A stretch of DNA of 64,000 nucleotides from Bolinopsis microptera (Eukaryota > Ctenophora > Tentaculata > Lobata > Bolinopsidae). The position numbers and the translations under genes were made by a program. Shown piece by piece: positions 36,640 to 50,100 of the stretch (the stretch's first letter is position 1; every line of letters begins with the position of its first letter). Under the pieces are notes generated by a model. It was not told the DNA's origin. It saw nothing but the letters and a program-made list of their open reading frames with translations, and made no database searches. The DNA is taken from assembly GCF_026151205.1 (NCBI RefSeq), contig NC_087072.1:23889603-23953602 (forward strand), in the 5' to 3' direction.

Positions 36640-37577
36640 AAGGTAAACGGTCAAGCAAAGTGTGCAAGGTCGTTGATGGAGTATTCCATGTGAAATCCTC
36701 TCACCAGTCTGAGCCCCACCAACTGAACATCAGAGGACCAACTTGCACCTGCAGAAACTTCAGCAGGACTCACATCCCCTGCAGACATATTTTTCAAGCT
36801 ATCGATGATGGTTTAATGAAATGGGAGGACCTACCTGAAGATTACAGAAACATACCGTTCTTCGTAAAAGATAAAGGTCTGTTAAATTGATCTGTATGCA
36901 TGTTTACATTCCAATTTGAATAGACAAGACAAAATTGAGGTTCATAACTCGTTCATGTGCTATGGCCGTGCGTCCGCGTCGATGTAGGAGGTGTGGGGCC
37001 TGCTTGTAGAGAAAATATGAAGTTTCCTACAGTAAATATTATTATCAATATCAAAGGCAGGGCATTACTTCGACCTCCGAGGCGAGGTATCCGTGTGGAC
37101 TCTGGTTGTTATCAGGGTTGGAAAGACAAAGATAATTTTGTCTGTTAAAGTGGGTTATCACTCTCTGCCATCAGAGTCATAAATCACATCTCCGCAGGGT
37201 TTGCAAGGTTTTCCCTATTGCTTTGCTTCCAATTCTTATAATAGTCAAAATATAAAATCCGATATTATTTTTGCAGGAAGTGATATTGGGATATGGCCAG
37301 CTGATGCAGATGTAAACAAATGCTGCGATTATCCAGCATCAGAAGACGAGGATGAAGAAGTAGAAGATGATGAGGTTGGAGGAAATGGGGATAAAAGAAA
37401 GAAGAAACGGGACATAGACTATATAAAGGAGATTGGCGGGAGCTTTCAAACAGAATAACTTCCTTCGTTAATGATCCCGAGTTTGACGTGATGGACGATG
37501 ATGTCCGTGCATTATTATATAAGAAACTGTCAGATACCGCCAATGATGTGGCATCCTATATTTACAAAAGAAACTAA
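36640..37577 (+). CDS. SWIM zinc-finger protein, 3' exons
   Basis: SWIM domains (CxC...CxH) bind zinc and occur in ZSWIM proteins and MULE transposases. Exon 36640-36876 has VFHVKSSHQSEPHQLNIRG, then CTCRNFSRTHIPCRHIF with all four zinc ligands, then LPEDYRNIPFFVKDKG. Donor GTCTGT joins in phase to the exon starting at 37277: SDIGIWPADADV, an acidic stretch (EDEDEEVEDDE), a basic KRKKKRD, then IDYIKEI. After a one-base frame break near 37430-37438 the frame continues WRELSNRITSFVNDPEF and ends TAA at 37575-37577. The N-terminal part, which in MULEs would hold the DDE transposase, was not found. It could be a host ZSWIM-like gene or a transposase remnant. Confidence 0.65.
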
Positions 37578-37679
37578 TATAGATAACATAGATAAGATTA
37601 TGTTTGATAATATATTACTTTAAAAGCCGTGCAATCATTTTAGATATTAGATATTTAACTAACCATACTATGATATTCT

Positions 37680-38220
37680 CCGTCTAACTATTCGATCTGT
37701 CACCATCTCACTATTCAATCTGTCTCAACGTTCATTCTCTGTTTAACTATTCAATCTCTGTCTCAGTGTTCATTTTCTTGTTTAACTATTCAATCTTTGT
37801 CTCAGCGTTCATTCTCTGTCTCGACATTCATTTTCCGTCTGACTATTCAATCTGTCTCAATGTTCATTCTCTGTCTCGACGTTCATTCTGCGTCTCACTA
37901 TTCAATCTGTCTCAATGTTCATTCTCTGTCTCGACGTTCATTCTCCGTCTCAATATTCAATCTGTCTCAACGTTCATTATGTGTTTAACTATTCAATCTC
38001 TTTCTCGGTGATCATTCTCTGTTTAACTATTAAATCACTGTTCATTCCTGTCTCGACGTTAATTCTCCGTCTCATTATTCAATCTCTGCATCAGTGTTCA
38101 TTCTCTATTTTAGAGTTAATTCCCTGGTGTTCATTCTCTCCCTGGTGTTCATTCTCTGTCTGACTGTTCAATTTCTGTCTCACTGTCCATTCTCTGTCTC
38201 GCTGTTCAATCTTCGTGTTT
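37680..38220. repeat. Degenerate minisatellite of about 20-base units
   Basis: Repeats of the form GTTCATTCTCTGTCTCGAC / TATTCAATCTGTCTCAAC, just downstream of the SWIM gene stop. The phenylalanine/serine-rich plus-strand reading frames across it are artefacts. Confidence 0.85.
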
Positions 38221-38379
38221 CTTTCAAAGTGTTACAGTGACAAGGAGACCGAATGATATTGTTGTAAAATAAAAAGCTTGTCCGCTTTAGTTATAGTGAT
38301 ATTAAAACATATACAACACCATGTATTATGAAATTTTAGATTTTGTTACAAAATATGGACAGTGAATTTGATGTTGTTG

Positions 38380-40265
38380 TCTAATAATACAAAGATACAA
38401 GACGTGAGGCGCGGCGACATTATAAATTTTAGAACTGCCCGCGCATTTTGCTACTTTGCCGCGGCTCCACTAGTTTTTAACGTCTACCCGCCGAGTTGGA
38501 CTCGTCGACGGTCCAATATATGGAACAGATATTTTATGAGTATCACCCGTTAATACTGTGCAATGAATTGACATCGTCAATTAAATGTCAACCCTTCCAG
38601 ATCGTTGCTGTGCAAATTAACAAAGCAATGATTTGTCGAGTGTCGATGCGGACTAAGACATAAGAATGATAGTCTTGAGTCTGCGCGGCGCGTCGAAGCG
38701 GCGAAGTAATTTACCTAGGGACCTCAGGCTATCATGTTCATAAACATAGCCTGACGAATTTGAACCGCGTTTTTGACCATTGTTAATGGTTTGGCCCGGC
38801 GCGCGCTACTTCGTAGCATTTGCCATCGAGAAGAAAGCAGCGCGCGCTACTTCGAAGAAATTTAGACGAGTAACATAGTAAAACGACCATGGGGGTCGCA
38901 ACGTGATACAAGGTCGCGCCGGGCCAAACCATCAACAATGGTCAACAAAGTCCTTCAAATTCGTGTTCATTTTTTCCAAATTCGTTAAAGGGTGATATTC
39001 GTAAAATATTTGTTCCATATATATCAGGACCGTCGATGAGTCCTGCAACTCGGCGCGCGTTACTGGGCCGCGCTCACCCTGTCATTCCGCCGAATCTCTA
39101 TTCGGCGTTTATGAACATAATAGTCTGAGGTCACCAGGTAAGGCGCGCGTCCTGGTTGTATCACGTGGTGACCCCCACTGTCGCTTCACTATAGAGTTTC
39201 GACGATACAGGGGGAGCCGCGCACGAGTGCACGGCGGGTCATACAACATTACAACGTACTATGACAACGTTTTGGTAGATTGTAAACCTACAACAAATTT
39301 GTGTTTATTTTTTCCAAATGCAAAAGTTCAGTCGGATCGGTGATCGGGCTTAATTTTATTTAATTGTACTGTTTGGCCGAATTACGTTTGTCCTGTAACA
39401 TGAAAAAAATTTAGTCGTTATAATTATTGACGGATGTTACTCGTCTAAATTTCTTCGAAGTAACGCGCGCCGCTTTCTTTTCGAAATGTTAGCCCGATGG
39501 CAAGTGCTACAAAGTTGGAAGTAGCGTGCGCCGGGCCAGATCATTAACAATGGTCAATTATAATTATAGCTTCTTTGACCATTGTTTTGATTCACGATGT
39601 CAATCCTTCGCATCTCGCCTATCTGCATCTCGCCGATCTGTGGTTGCGAGAAGCATTATTTGATGCGCGCGCGACCTAGTAGTGCATCGCGCTACAAACC
39701 ATTGTTTTGTTAATGTTTTGGCCCGGTGCACGCTACTTGCCGTATTATTATTATGCAGCACTTGTCATCAGGCCATTTCGAGAAGAATAACATTTCGGGA
39801 AGAAAGCGGCGCGCGCTACTTCGAAGAAATTTAGACGAGTAACAATCCGTCAAAGATGACCGGACCAAGTAGAAATACGAATGACGAAGCATTAAAAATT
39901 TATTCATTACGTCTGATCAGGTGATTGGTTAACCTAATCACGTGATCTGATTAGCCTTTACCTGGGGACCACAGGCTATCGTGTTCATAAACAAATAGAG
40001 ATTAGGCGGAATGACAGGCTAGGCTGAGCGCGGCCCAGTAAATTAGCCTTAGATGACCCCGTTAACCACCCCATTAAACACTATGAGAATCATCGTATTA
40101 AGGCTGTCCAATTAAGCCTAAGGTGTCGTGTCACAGTGTCACATAATCACCCAGTAAATTTTGTTAACGAGATACACAAAATGCTTGATTTAACGGGTGA
40201 TACTCGTAAAATATTTGTTCCGTCGACGAGTCCAACTCGGCGCGCGTCATAGTAGGTTCTAATCC
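38380..40265. repeat. GC-rich mosaic repeat cluster, right block (nested inverted pieces)
   Basis: A patchwork of the same modules as 26736-27362 in both orientations. The GACC-CAGGCTAT-TGTTCATAAACA module occurs at 38712-38752 (partial), 39062-39141 (reverse) and 39959-40045. A GTGATA-TCGTAAAATATTTGTTCC module with TCGACGAGTCC-AACTCGGCGCGCG recurs at 38480-38555 (reverse), 38992-39062 and 40196-40247. A third module (TTTGGCCCGGCGCGCGCTACTTC...GACGAGTAAC) occurs at 38800-38880, 39435-39550 (reverse) and 39719-39852. No coding frame is recognised. Confidence 0.7.
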
Positions 40266-41788
40266 GTTTTGCCTAATTTTTTTCCAGATCAGATGCAAAA
40301 TTTCATAATCTACCGTCTCTGAAACAATTACTATTAGGCGTCCAGCATGTTCAGAGAGAACAATATAGGTGTTTTAATACATAATATTGAATGGGCGTGG
40401 TCTGAAATATTCGAATTTTCAAATTTTGGCGACAGAATCCTCAAACAAGAAGGTACAGTATACTAGTATGCCATTTGCAATTAGGCAACAGCTCTCAAAT
40501 ATAAAACACGGCGGAGGTATAACTATAAGACCGAACGTTTGCACACTGACTTTTGGCCCACTTTGTATATAGTATTTAGCACATAACACCCCGAAATACC
40601 GTTATAAAATTAAATGGATATTATATTTTCTTTCCTCAAACTGATATGTACGAGAAATCAGGATTTTACTGTCGTAAGATCAAAAATCATATCAGAAAGC
40701 CGAGATAAATGAACCTACATTGGTAGATCACTGCAAAAATAAATACGATTTCACAATTGACATGGCTTGTATCATGTATCGGGAATGTATAGTGATTTGT
40801 ATTACGTGGAGCTACATGTACGTACCTTGACCAAGGTCGAAATAAATGATAAATTTACGACCAACAAATAAAAATGCTTATATGTCTTGAGGGAAACTTT
40901 CAAATGAAGTTGAACATTAAAATATGAAGAATAAGTTATGTTAAATTTGAACCATCATTAAAACGTTTAATACACTGAATTCAAATATAAATAAGTTATA
41001 GGTCTACCTCTTAGTTATCGTTTATAAAATACATCATTATACTTATAATGAAAGCAGCAAAAATCCACATTTTAGATCAAGAACAAGAGAATCGAAAATT
41101 TCAATAATTCGAAGGAGAATCATTAATCTGCAATAATTGGAAACGTGAGAAATAGCGCTTCGTTTTTTATAACAATCTGAAGTAGAGTACTAGTAGTACA
41201 TTATAGAAAATAATTTAACGTGATCGTCACTAAAAAACGATTTCCTGCAACACGCATGGAGTTTAATTTAAGGGTCAAAGAGAAAATTTCCTGTATCTCA
41301 TATACAATTAGTTAAAACACAGCTGTCACAATTATGTACCAGTAGCACTGAATTTATATACTTTAATAACGATAAACTTCGGCAGAAAACCCAGAGGCAT
41401 TAATAACAGATGAATCTGCATATGATTATACAAATACAATGGAAAACAAACTCTGAGTAGCCGTACTAATAGTAATGAAAAGTTGGTGGGATAAAAATAT
41501 GGTCATTCTGCACAGATTTCGTAGCTTTAAATAATATCCAAGGTTTGACACGGGAATTTTATTTATGTCATTACATGTAACTAAAACTCGAGCTTGAGCA
41601 AATTTGGAGTTGGATTTCACGCGACATCCATCCTAGATGCTAGAGCAGTTATTAATCGCAACCAGCCAGAAGGGTCAAAATTAAAAATGTAGTTAAAATA
41701 AGTTCATTATATTCGATCCACCGACGATCAATAAAATCTAAATCAGTAAACGACCAGGAAGTTTCTCAAATATACTGGTAATAAAATG
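40266..41788. other. AT-rich intergenic DNA
   Basis: No gene, RNA or clear repeat recognised over about 1.5 kb. Confidence 0.4.
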
Positions 41789-41790
41789 TA

Positions 41791-41946
41791 CAGTAAAACA
41801 CCACAATCTACCGGAGTTTTGGGAAGGAAACAGCCGCGGGAAATCGGGGTTTTATTTGTGTACGTTATGTATGTTATTGGTAAGTCCTATTTGGGGTAAG
41901 GAAATGGCCGCAGTAAATCGGGGCGCGATAAATCTGGATTTTACTG
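41791..41946. mobile_element. Small pogo/Tc1-like MITE
   Basis: About 156 bases with ends CAGTAAAACACC and GGATTTTACTG, bounded by TA on both sides (41789-41790 and 41947-41948). Two internal GG-AAATCGGGG motifs lie inside. CAGT-termini with TA duplication are typical of pogo/Tigger elements. Confidence 0.6.
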
Positions 41947-42063
41947 TATTAGCTATTATAGTATGATAAAGCTTTCGCTGACGTTAAGGAAAGTAGAGAT
42001 TGTCCAGCAAGGGTGTTAATTAGCCGCAATCCTCCCAAGATAAAATACGTTAGGATCTTAAGA

Positions 42064-42359
42064 TTTTTTAGATATCATTGAGCATAAGCAGTGATACAAC
42101 GTATCTCGGGATGATCCGCAGAGTCTCGACTAGTTTCGGCTTACCGCCATCAACAGGATCGATGAATCATCTCAAATTATTTGTTATATAGTAGTGTTGA
42201 AAGTATTAAAACTTTAATACTTTCAACACTACTATATAACAAATAATTTGAGATGATTCATCGATCCTGTTGATGGCGGTAAGCCGAAACTAGTCGAGAC
42301 TCTGCGGATCATCCCGAGATACGTTGTATCACTGCTTATGCTCAATGATATCTAAAAAA
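42064..42359. repeat. Near-perfect 296-base palindrome
   Basis: Arms of about 147 bases are almost exactly complementary around a 2-base centre at 42211-42212. The outer edge reads TTTTTTAGATATCATTGAGC on the left with its complement on the right. No target duplication or terminal motif of a known family is evident, so it may be a foldback element or a replication-derived inverted duplication. Confidence 0.9.
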
Positions 42360-42624
42360 AGCTATTATAGTAGCTATATATAGCGACACAAGGAATGTTT
42401 GTTCATATAACTGAAGCAATTTTACTGAAATATATCTCTGTTGATGAAGTCTTACAACTACTTAATTTTAACTCTCGAGCATAATCTCCTGTCATAAGTG
42501 CACTGCATTCAGTTAACAACCACATATACCTTATCACTAATGATTTACCAAGGCTTAAAAGAAAGAAGGGAACATTTTAAACTTTAATAGTAGGTTGCTT
42601 GAGGCCGTGTTGATCAATAGTTAA

Positions 42625-43963
42625 GGGGGCATACCCCAAAACAGTGGTTTGTGCCGTCCAGACCAAATGACCTCATAGGCAGTTCAGTGACCTTCTAGCG
42701 CACCGTTTCCACACCAAAAAAAATTATTTTGAGAATTCCCATTTTTGTAATCGAGCATTTCCTGGTTAAGAGTGCAATTTTCGGAAAAAATTATTTTGTG
42801 GTTGAGACGCTATAGGTTAATTATTTCTTGCGGTATCGAGCTGAAATTTTGCTCGCCGTTTATTCACATCTATGTCAAGGTGTGTGTAAAATCTTGATAT
42901 CGTATCTAAAAAGGCTAGTGTGTTATGAATATTTAAAGTCAAAAAGCTAAAATTGTCCTTTTCAGGCTTATTTTAACAAAAAGTCAGTCAGGGAAGATCG
43001 GATTATTTGATGCTTGACATCAAATTGTTCTCTGAATTCTGGCGCAGTTTTTGATGCCCTCAAAAATGTTTTTACTCATTCACCTTCTGATCTATTGGAC
43101 CTCAAAGCCAAACAACAAATTTAGGCACATTTTTCGTTTTTAATATTTACTGATTTTTCTAAAATTTTGCTAGTGACTTTTTGAAGGGTGCAAAATAACC
43201 GCAACTAGCACATTTATATATGAGTTATGAACAACAAAACACCCTAAAATGCTTCCCTTTGAAGTTATGGGAGAAAATATGATTTTTTGGCTTTGCAGAT
43301 AAAAAATCACATTTTCTCCCATAACTTCAAAGGGAAGCATTTTAGGGTGTTTTGTTGTTCATAACTCATATATAAATGTGCTAGTTGCGGTTATTTTGCA
43401 CCCTTCAAAAAGTCACTAGCACATTCCTATCAAAATTTTAGAAAAATCAGTAAATATTAAAAACGAAAAATGTGCCTAAATTTGTTGTTTGGCTTTGAGG
43501 TCCAATAGATCAGAAGGTGAATGAGTAAAAAATTTTTTGAGGGCATCAAAAACTGCGCCAGAACTCAGAGAACAATTTGATGTCAAGCATCAAATAATCC
43601 GATCTTCCCTGACTGACTTTTTGTTAAAATAAGCCTGAAAAGGACAATTTTAGCTTTTTGACTTTAAAAATTCATAACACACCAGCCTTTTTAGATACGA
43701 TATCAAGATTTTACACACACCTTGACATAGATGTGAATAAACGGCGAGCAAAATTTCAGCCCGATACCGCAAGAAATAATTAACTTATAGCGTCTCAACC
43801 ACAAAATAATTTTTTCCGAAAATTGCACTCTTAATCAGGAAATGCTCGATTACAAAAATGGGAATTCTCAAAATAATTTTTTTTGGTGTGGAAACGGTGC
43901 GCTAGAAGGTCACTGAACTGCCTATGAGGTCATTTGGTCTGGACAGATTTGGGGTATGCCCCC
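42625..43963. mobile_element. TTAA-flanked 1.34-kb foldback element
   Basis: One long inverted repeat with arms of about 660 bases around a short centre near 43294. Ends are GGGGGCATACCCC and GGGGTATGCCCCC, with TTAA at 42621-42624 and 43964-43967. The first six bases, GGGGGC, and the TTAA target match the element in the UGT exon, while the interiors differ. The left arm has about 20 extra bases near 42640. Non-autonomous; piggyBac-type mobilisation is inferred from TTAA. Confidence 0.88.
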
Positions 43964-44100
43964 TTAATACTGATAAGGTTGGTCTCAGTTATAATATTCA
44001 GAAATAAGGTATCAATGTACACGAAAAAATGTTTACTGATCTAACTCTAAATTAAAACAAATAAATAAACTATCATTATCAATAATCTCATATACTATTG

Positions 44101-47100
44101 CTAGAGTTTTTTGATGCATCCTTCGATGCTAGGACTGTCTGACCCGACAATAAAATCATTTTTCTCGGGTCGAAGGACGCAGGGAAGTTTTCGCGTCCTA
44201 GGTTCGTTATCAGTTCTGGAAACGGTCAGAGAAATGTAATTATCAAACACTTCTAGAGCCATTTCAAAAGATTCACTTGTCGTGTAAACGTTTCTAAATG
44301 TGATCCTGATCTTCAGATGATTACAAGTGCCGAAGATTTTGCCCTGTCGGGCGGTTATCTTCAGCTGACCGACAGACATGACAGTAACTTTCTCCTCGAG
44401 AGAGCTGATCAGTACACTGAAGCGGAGTTTCTCGGAGTAAGAAGGCTGGAGAAGGGTTTCTGAGGCGAGGGCGAGGTAACTCATTCCGCACTCGGACTCC
44501 CGAACACTCTTCTGAACGTAGCCCTTATCCTCGCACCTTCTCAAGTGTCCAAATGTGTGATTAGCTTGTCTGATTCCTATAGGGGACCTGTTGATTTGAA
44601 GCTGGGTTATACAACCCGCAAATCCTGGTCCTATCAAGCCGCTACCCGAGCTGGGGCGCTTGGTGAGGGCTAGAGACTCGGGAGTTATCATGCAGGGTGC
44701 ACTTTGGGAGAAGAAGAGTTTTTCTTTTTGGTACGCGTTCACTGTCACCGCACCATATTGACTGAAAAATGGAGGGGTTAACAAATCAAACAGACTACTA
44801 TTTTATCCGTATTACTCTTTATGATAAACAAACAAGGACATTTGGTAGTACTCAAGTTTTCTATTCCATCATAAATATTCCGTAATATCCTAACTCACAA
44901 GATTATTTGAAGAGAAGCAAAGAGAGTAGGATCGAAAGTGGCTCGCGGATCGTACCACTCACTGTAGCTGATGGAACCAAGTTTGGGGTAACACGGGGAT
45001 GAGTCTGACTCTGGGCACAGTGTGTACATGGGTAGTGTCATGGGCTCGTAGCACGTGAAGGAGAGGGTATTTTGGGAGATAGAAATCAACAGATCCTCTT
45101 CAGTTCCCTGATAAATGGATTATCAAGACTTTGGTAAACAAGCTTCAGTAAAATTCCGTCCCATTTTTTTCCAATTCTCACATTTACAAGTACGTAAATT
45201 TGACGAAAATATACAATATATTACAAAAAATCTCGAATATTTACTTTGACGGGGCGTTAAATTTGAATTTTCACCGTTCAAGAAAATTGTGCTCGTGATC
45301 ATACTGTTTCTAAGGCCACAATTTACATATGACATACAGACTGAGAACATTGCAGAGTTGAAGTTGTATAAACTTACTGTCTGTCCTATGGAGAGAATAG
45401 TGCCAGTTTTTCTGTCCGATCTAAAACCAAGCCTTATCTCCTGCACTTGGCTCGGAAGAGTGTATCTCGACCAGTCGTTTTTATCAAACCTTATACTTTC
45501 GAACGCCTGTAGGAAAGAGTAACTGAATACACAAAAATGCGGATAACATTTCTTTCGATTGTTTGATAATGAACTTGATCCAATGGAATCAAATACAAAA
45601 TTTCAAAATCACATGCTTACCAAAACTTTAATCTTGACAGCATCTATTTTCCGCTGCATTCGGTCCATGGAAGTATTAATACTCTTTTCCAAAGACCTAA
45701 ATTTTCTTTTCTTCAGAGTTAGATTAGTGAGATCTTCTTCCAGCTGATTCATTTTAACTTGGTGTGAGTCGTTGGGATGCACTTTGCTGGTGGTCAGTAA
45801 CTGAAGGTGCGTTTTCACCCTCTTCAGTCTGTCCTCATCTATTTTGTTTTGATCGGTCAACTCTTTTAAACGATGATTACAAACTTGCATCGAACTCTTC
45901 AAACCTGGGGTGGAAAATATGGCGTTATTTGGAATCCTTAAGTTATGATGGTCGATGGAACTTCTAGAAATGTTGAGTGTGACTTGTGAGTTTGTTAGTG
46001 TGACGCAGTCCTTTCACATGACCCTTCTCCCCAATCTTAACAAATACCCTAACCTTAACCGGAATATAAGATGATATTTGATATTAGGTATTATATTATG
46101 ATAGAATTCAATAAATATTTATAAATATCTAATAAATACAGGGTGGCCCCGAAGTTACTACCCACACGCAACCCTTCAATAACTCACGTTATTCGTGTCA
46201 GAAATGCACACAAATTTCAGAGAATAAAGATATGGGTCAAACTTAGATTTCCTGAAAGTTTCCTGAAAGTTTCATTCATTAAAAAGGGTGTGGCACGCCA
46301 TTTCCTCTTTATCACTATTGTCACCATAAAGTGAGAATGCTTTCAGCTAGGAACTCCAAAGTTTTTAGACACATTTGATAATTGAAGTGCCTTTCCAAAA
46401 TTTCAAGTCGGTTTTTCACAATTTCACCGAGTTATGACCCTTTTAAGATCTTGCAGATACGTGATCTCGGCACTTAATCAGTGATTTTGTCACCCAATAA
46501 GTAATCTCATCGGGAGCTATTCGCTAGAGTGCAATAATGGGACTCATTAGGCGGCACCGAGCATGTTGGGGGATGACGATATGATCACTTTGAGTGAATA
46601 CTGATAGTGACGTTCCTTAAAATCAAAGAAATTCTCGTTATATAGCGCTTCGGTTGCTGTCCTATAAGCAGTCTCTAACCAATCAGGCCATTGATTGAGT
46701 GAAGATATCGCTGACTCACTGATTAAGTGCCAGATCACGTATCTGCAAGATCTTGAAATGGTTATAACTTGGAGTTCCTAGCTGAAAGCGTTCTCACTTT
46801 ATGGTGACAATAGTGGAAAAGAGGAAATGGCGTACAAACCCTTTTAAATGAATGAAATTTTACGAAACTTTCAGGAAATCTAAGTTTGACCCATATCTAT
46901 ATTCTGTGAAATATGTGTGCATTTCTGACACGAATAACGTGAGTTATTAAAGGGTTGCGTGTGGCCAGTTACTTCTGGGCCACCCTGTATTTATCAACAT
47001 TAAATATCAATTTACAATAATTATTAACGTTATTATCCTTATATATAAGGATAATAACGTTAATAATTATTGTAAATTGATATGTATATATACATAATAT

Positions 47101-50100
47101 TATATAACTGGATATTAGACATTATTATCATGTTTTTTACTAGATCAACGACTTAGCCGCCTGTGCGATGGCCATTTACTTCAACAATAAGCTTTGTAAG
47201 ATAAGCACATAATCACGTATCAGCTAATCGGCTGCCAGTATCAGTATTCGGCTATTTCGGGACATGACATAATCATTATTATAAAACAATCAAAGTAAAT
47301 TTATTAAACACGCATTAAATTTGGTCGGCATGTATGGATCACGGAGTTTAAAAAAAGTTGAAAAGAAAATTAGGCGTCGGTCGAAGTGAAAAAAAAAAAA
47401 TCAGAATTAAAACTAATGAACTGTCAGAGTTGGAAGTTGAAATTGGTATTGGTACCACAAAATAAGGCTGGAAATTTAATTTATCTGTCTCATCATTACG
47501 GATAAGATCCCCCAATAAATTATAAATTCATTATTATACCCTCGAACCCAATACTCAGAATCAATTTAGAAAAATAGTGAGTGACGTATAAAGAAAGAAA
47601 CATAATTGAATTATTTGTTTTTTTGATAAATTATAGGAGTCCAGCTAGCACCCGTTGCCGCTCATTAAAAACCAATAATTATAAAAACAGTATCCTCCAT
47701 TGGTTATCCCTCATAGTGTTAGAATTTTCGTGTTCGACTGCACTAAAACATCTTTAGTCTATACACATTATCAACATGTTCTAATCATAAATCATTCCAT
47801 GTAAATAACGTTAGAGGACAAGTAATACTTGTATAATCAATAAGAGAGTGAGACGTTTCTTTCAAAATTTTAACATTACAACGACTGATTTGTCCAAGTG
47901 TACGTAGATGAATGTAGAACTTTCTTGAAGTGGTGTCTTCTTTTGTTTAAGATACACGGCACGAAGTAGCGGTAGAGTGTTCAGATGTTGCTTTTTAAGT
48001 TTGATTTGTTTGAACTATGGTTATGTTTTGTATAGTTAGTGTACACCACAAAAAGATAAAAGGTTACGATCAGCCTTTCTTTTTAAGTTTGATTTGTCAA
48101 ACTTTCTTTTTAAGTTTGATTTGTTTGAACTATGGTTATGTTTTGTATAGTTAGTGTACACCACAAAAAGATAAAAGGTTACGATCAGCCGTGGCTTTCT
48201 AAGAAAACAAAAACCAGGAATTGGTTTGAATTAAACTTTGGATGTAACCATTAACTGATTAACCATGACACTGTCTACATTTTTTATCTTATGGGCATAA
48301 AACGATAGCGAATGTGGGATGATTTAAAGAATACACTTGTTATGGAATAAATTTATAACAATATTCGTACTACAACTACTAAAAACACGTTTTCACTCCT
48401 CTCCTCTCTGCCTCTGGGATATATTATTCTTCCCTTGCTGAACCACCTCTACAATATCCCACGTGACCAGCCCACGTGCTCACATTACATGTCACGTGAC
48501 CAGCCCACGTGCTCACATTACATGCCACGTGAGTGGAACTTCTGAATAGCGTTGCAAGTCAACAACGAGACAACCTCATCACTCTCTTGATTGTTTTTAA
48601 TAGCCAACACGCAGTGCATGACTACGGACGAAGCTTTATTGAGTAGTATTGTATTTCTTGTAATAGCTGCGAGATCTCTCTCCGCTACTACCAGTTAGCA
48701 CTCTGCTACTTAATCAATACTGCTCCCCTATTATACCTGATCCGCTGCAGGTCCTTGTTCGACGCTTGGTTCTCGGTAAAATTATCGCCCTCTTGTTAAC
48801 TCAACTTTATTATCGACCCATTTTAAAGCGTACAAACTCAACAATTATAATATTGTCAATACATCTTTCTTGAATACTTTTGATTTGTCAGCTACTTTTA
48901 CTTTAAAATATGGAATTACTGCGTCACGTTATAGATCATAATTGTGCTGAGTAATTTTAATCGCTAATTTTTGTTCGCTAACTCATGACTCACAGGACAG
49001 CTCGAAGATGTAAACGTTTTTTCGCACACTGAATAGGACAGTTCAACCTAGAGCCAATCAGCAGACAGCTCACAGTAGGGGACATTTCACGAGTGACCAA
49101 TCAGAGAACTTTTATCGGCATAGTTGATCAATCAGGGTACATTTCCTAAAACAAGTGATAATCTGATAGTAATATGAGCCTCTTCCGGGGAGGAGACCGC
49201 ACATTTCCTGATATAGGGTTCGCGTTCGCGCTCATATTCTTATGTTTTATCAGCTACGTGTTCCACCCAATATTCGTGGGATTTATAATCATACTTGGGG
49301 TACTGTTTATGTTGCGTTACTTGGTTTAAACAAGGAAGGTGGAGATATGAAGATGAAAATATGGCAGTGGCCAGTATGCTATCAAGTTCCAGTTTTATCA
49401 GAATAGGACTTTCTTATTGACTTTTTTCAAATTGTATGAGTGATCCCGTGGATGATAACAGGGATGGTGATTTGAGGTTTGAAAAAAAAAGAAGCAAAAT
49501 CTTAGAACTATCAAACAATGTTTTGAACAAAAAAGAAGATCTACAGTGAGTTTTTTAGAAACTGCGACGCGTGTTCAAGTCAAAACTTACGAGGTATTTT
49601 TCTCTTGTCGGCCCTGTTGGCTTGAGTCCGGACCCTGGCCGCCAGCTTCTCGGTGTTGCGATACTTGACAGTAAGCTCCTGCATCTCTGCTACCGTGTCT
49701 ATGTTTGATATTATCTCCCTGATAAGAGATATCTCTCGGACAGCTTGGGGAAGGAGGACTATCGAGAACATGTTAAACATCGACCGTACCAACTTCGCCC
49801 TGAAGGGTGTTTATCTTAGAATTTAAGATGTGAATTTTTCCGATGAAGTTTAAATTCTCTTTTTTCTGGAAGATTCTGGCTTTAATTTTGATCTTCTTTA
49901 AAATAACTTAGTGAATATTTTATATCCGAAAATGTGTTATTTCGGGAGAATACGATCAGTTATCTGTAAAAAGTTGGGCGATCGACGTGTTTTCAGTAAA
50001 TAAAAGAGTAAAAAATATTCAGACACTTCCTATTGCGGTAAGTTTATCTTGTTGACTTTAGATATTGATCTTCTTCTTTTTTAAACGATTCAAATAAAGG

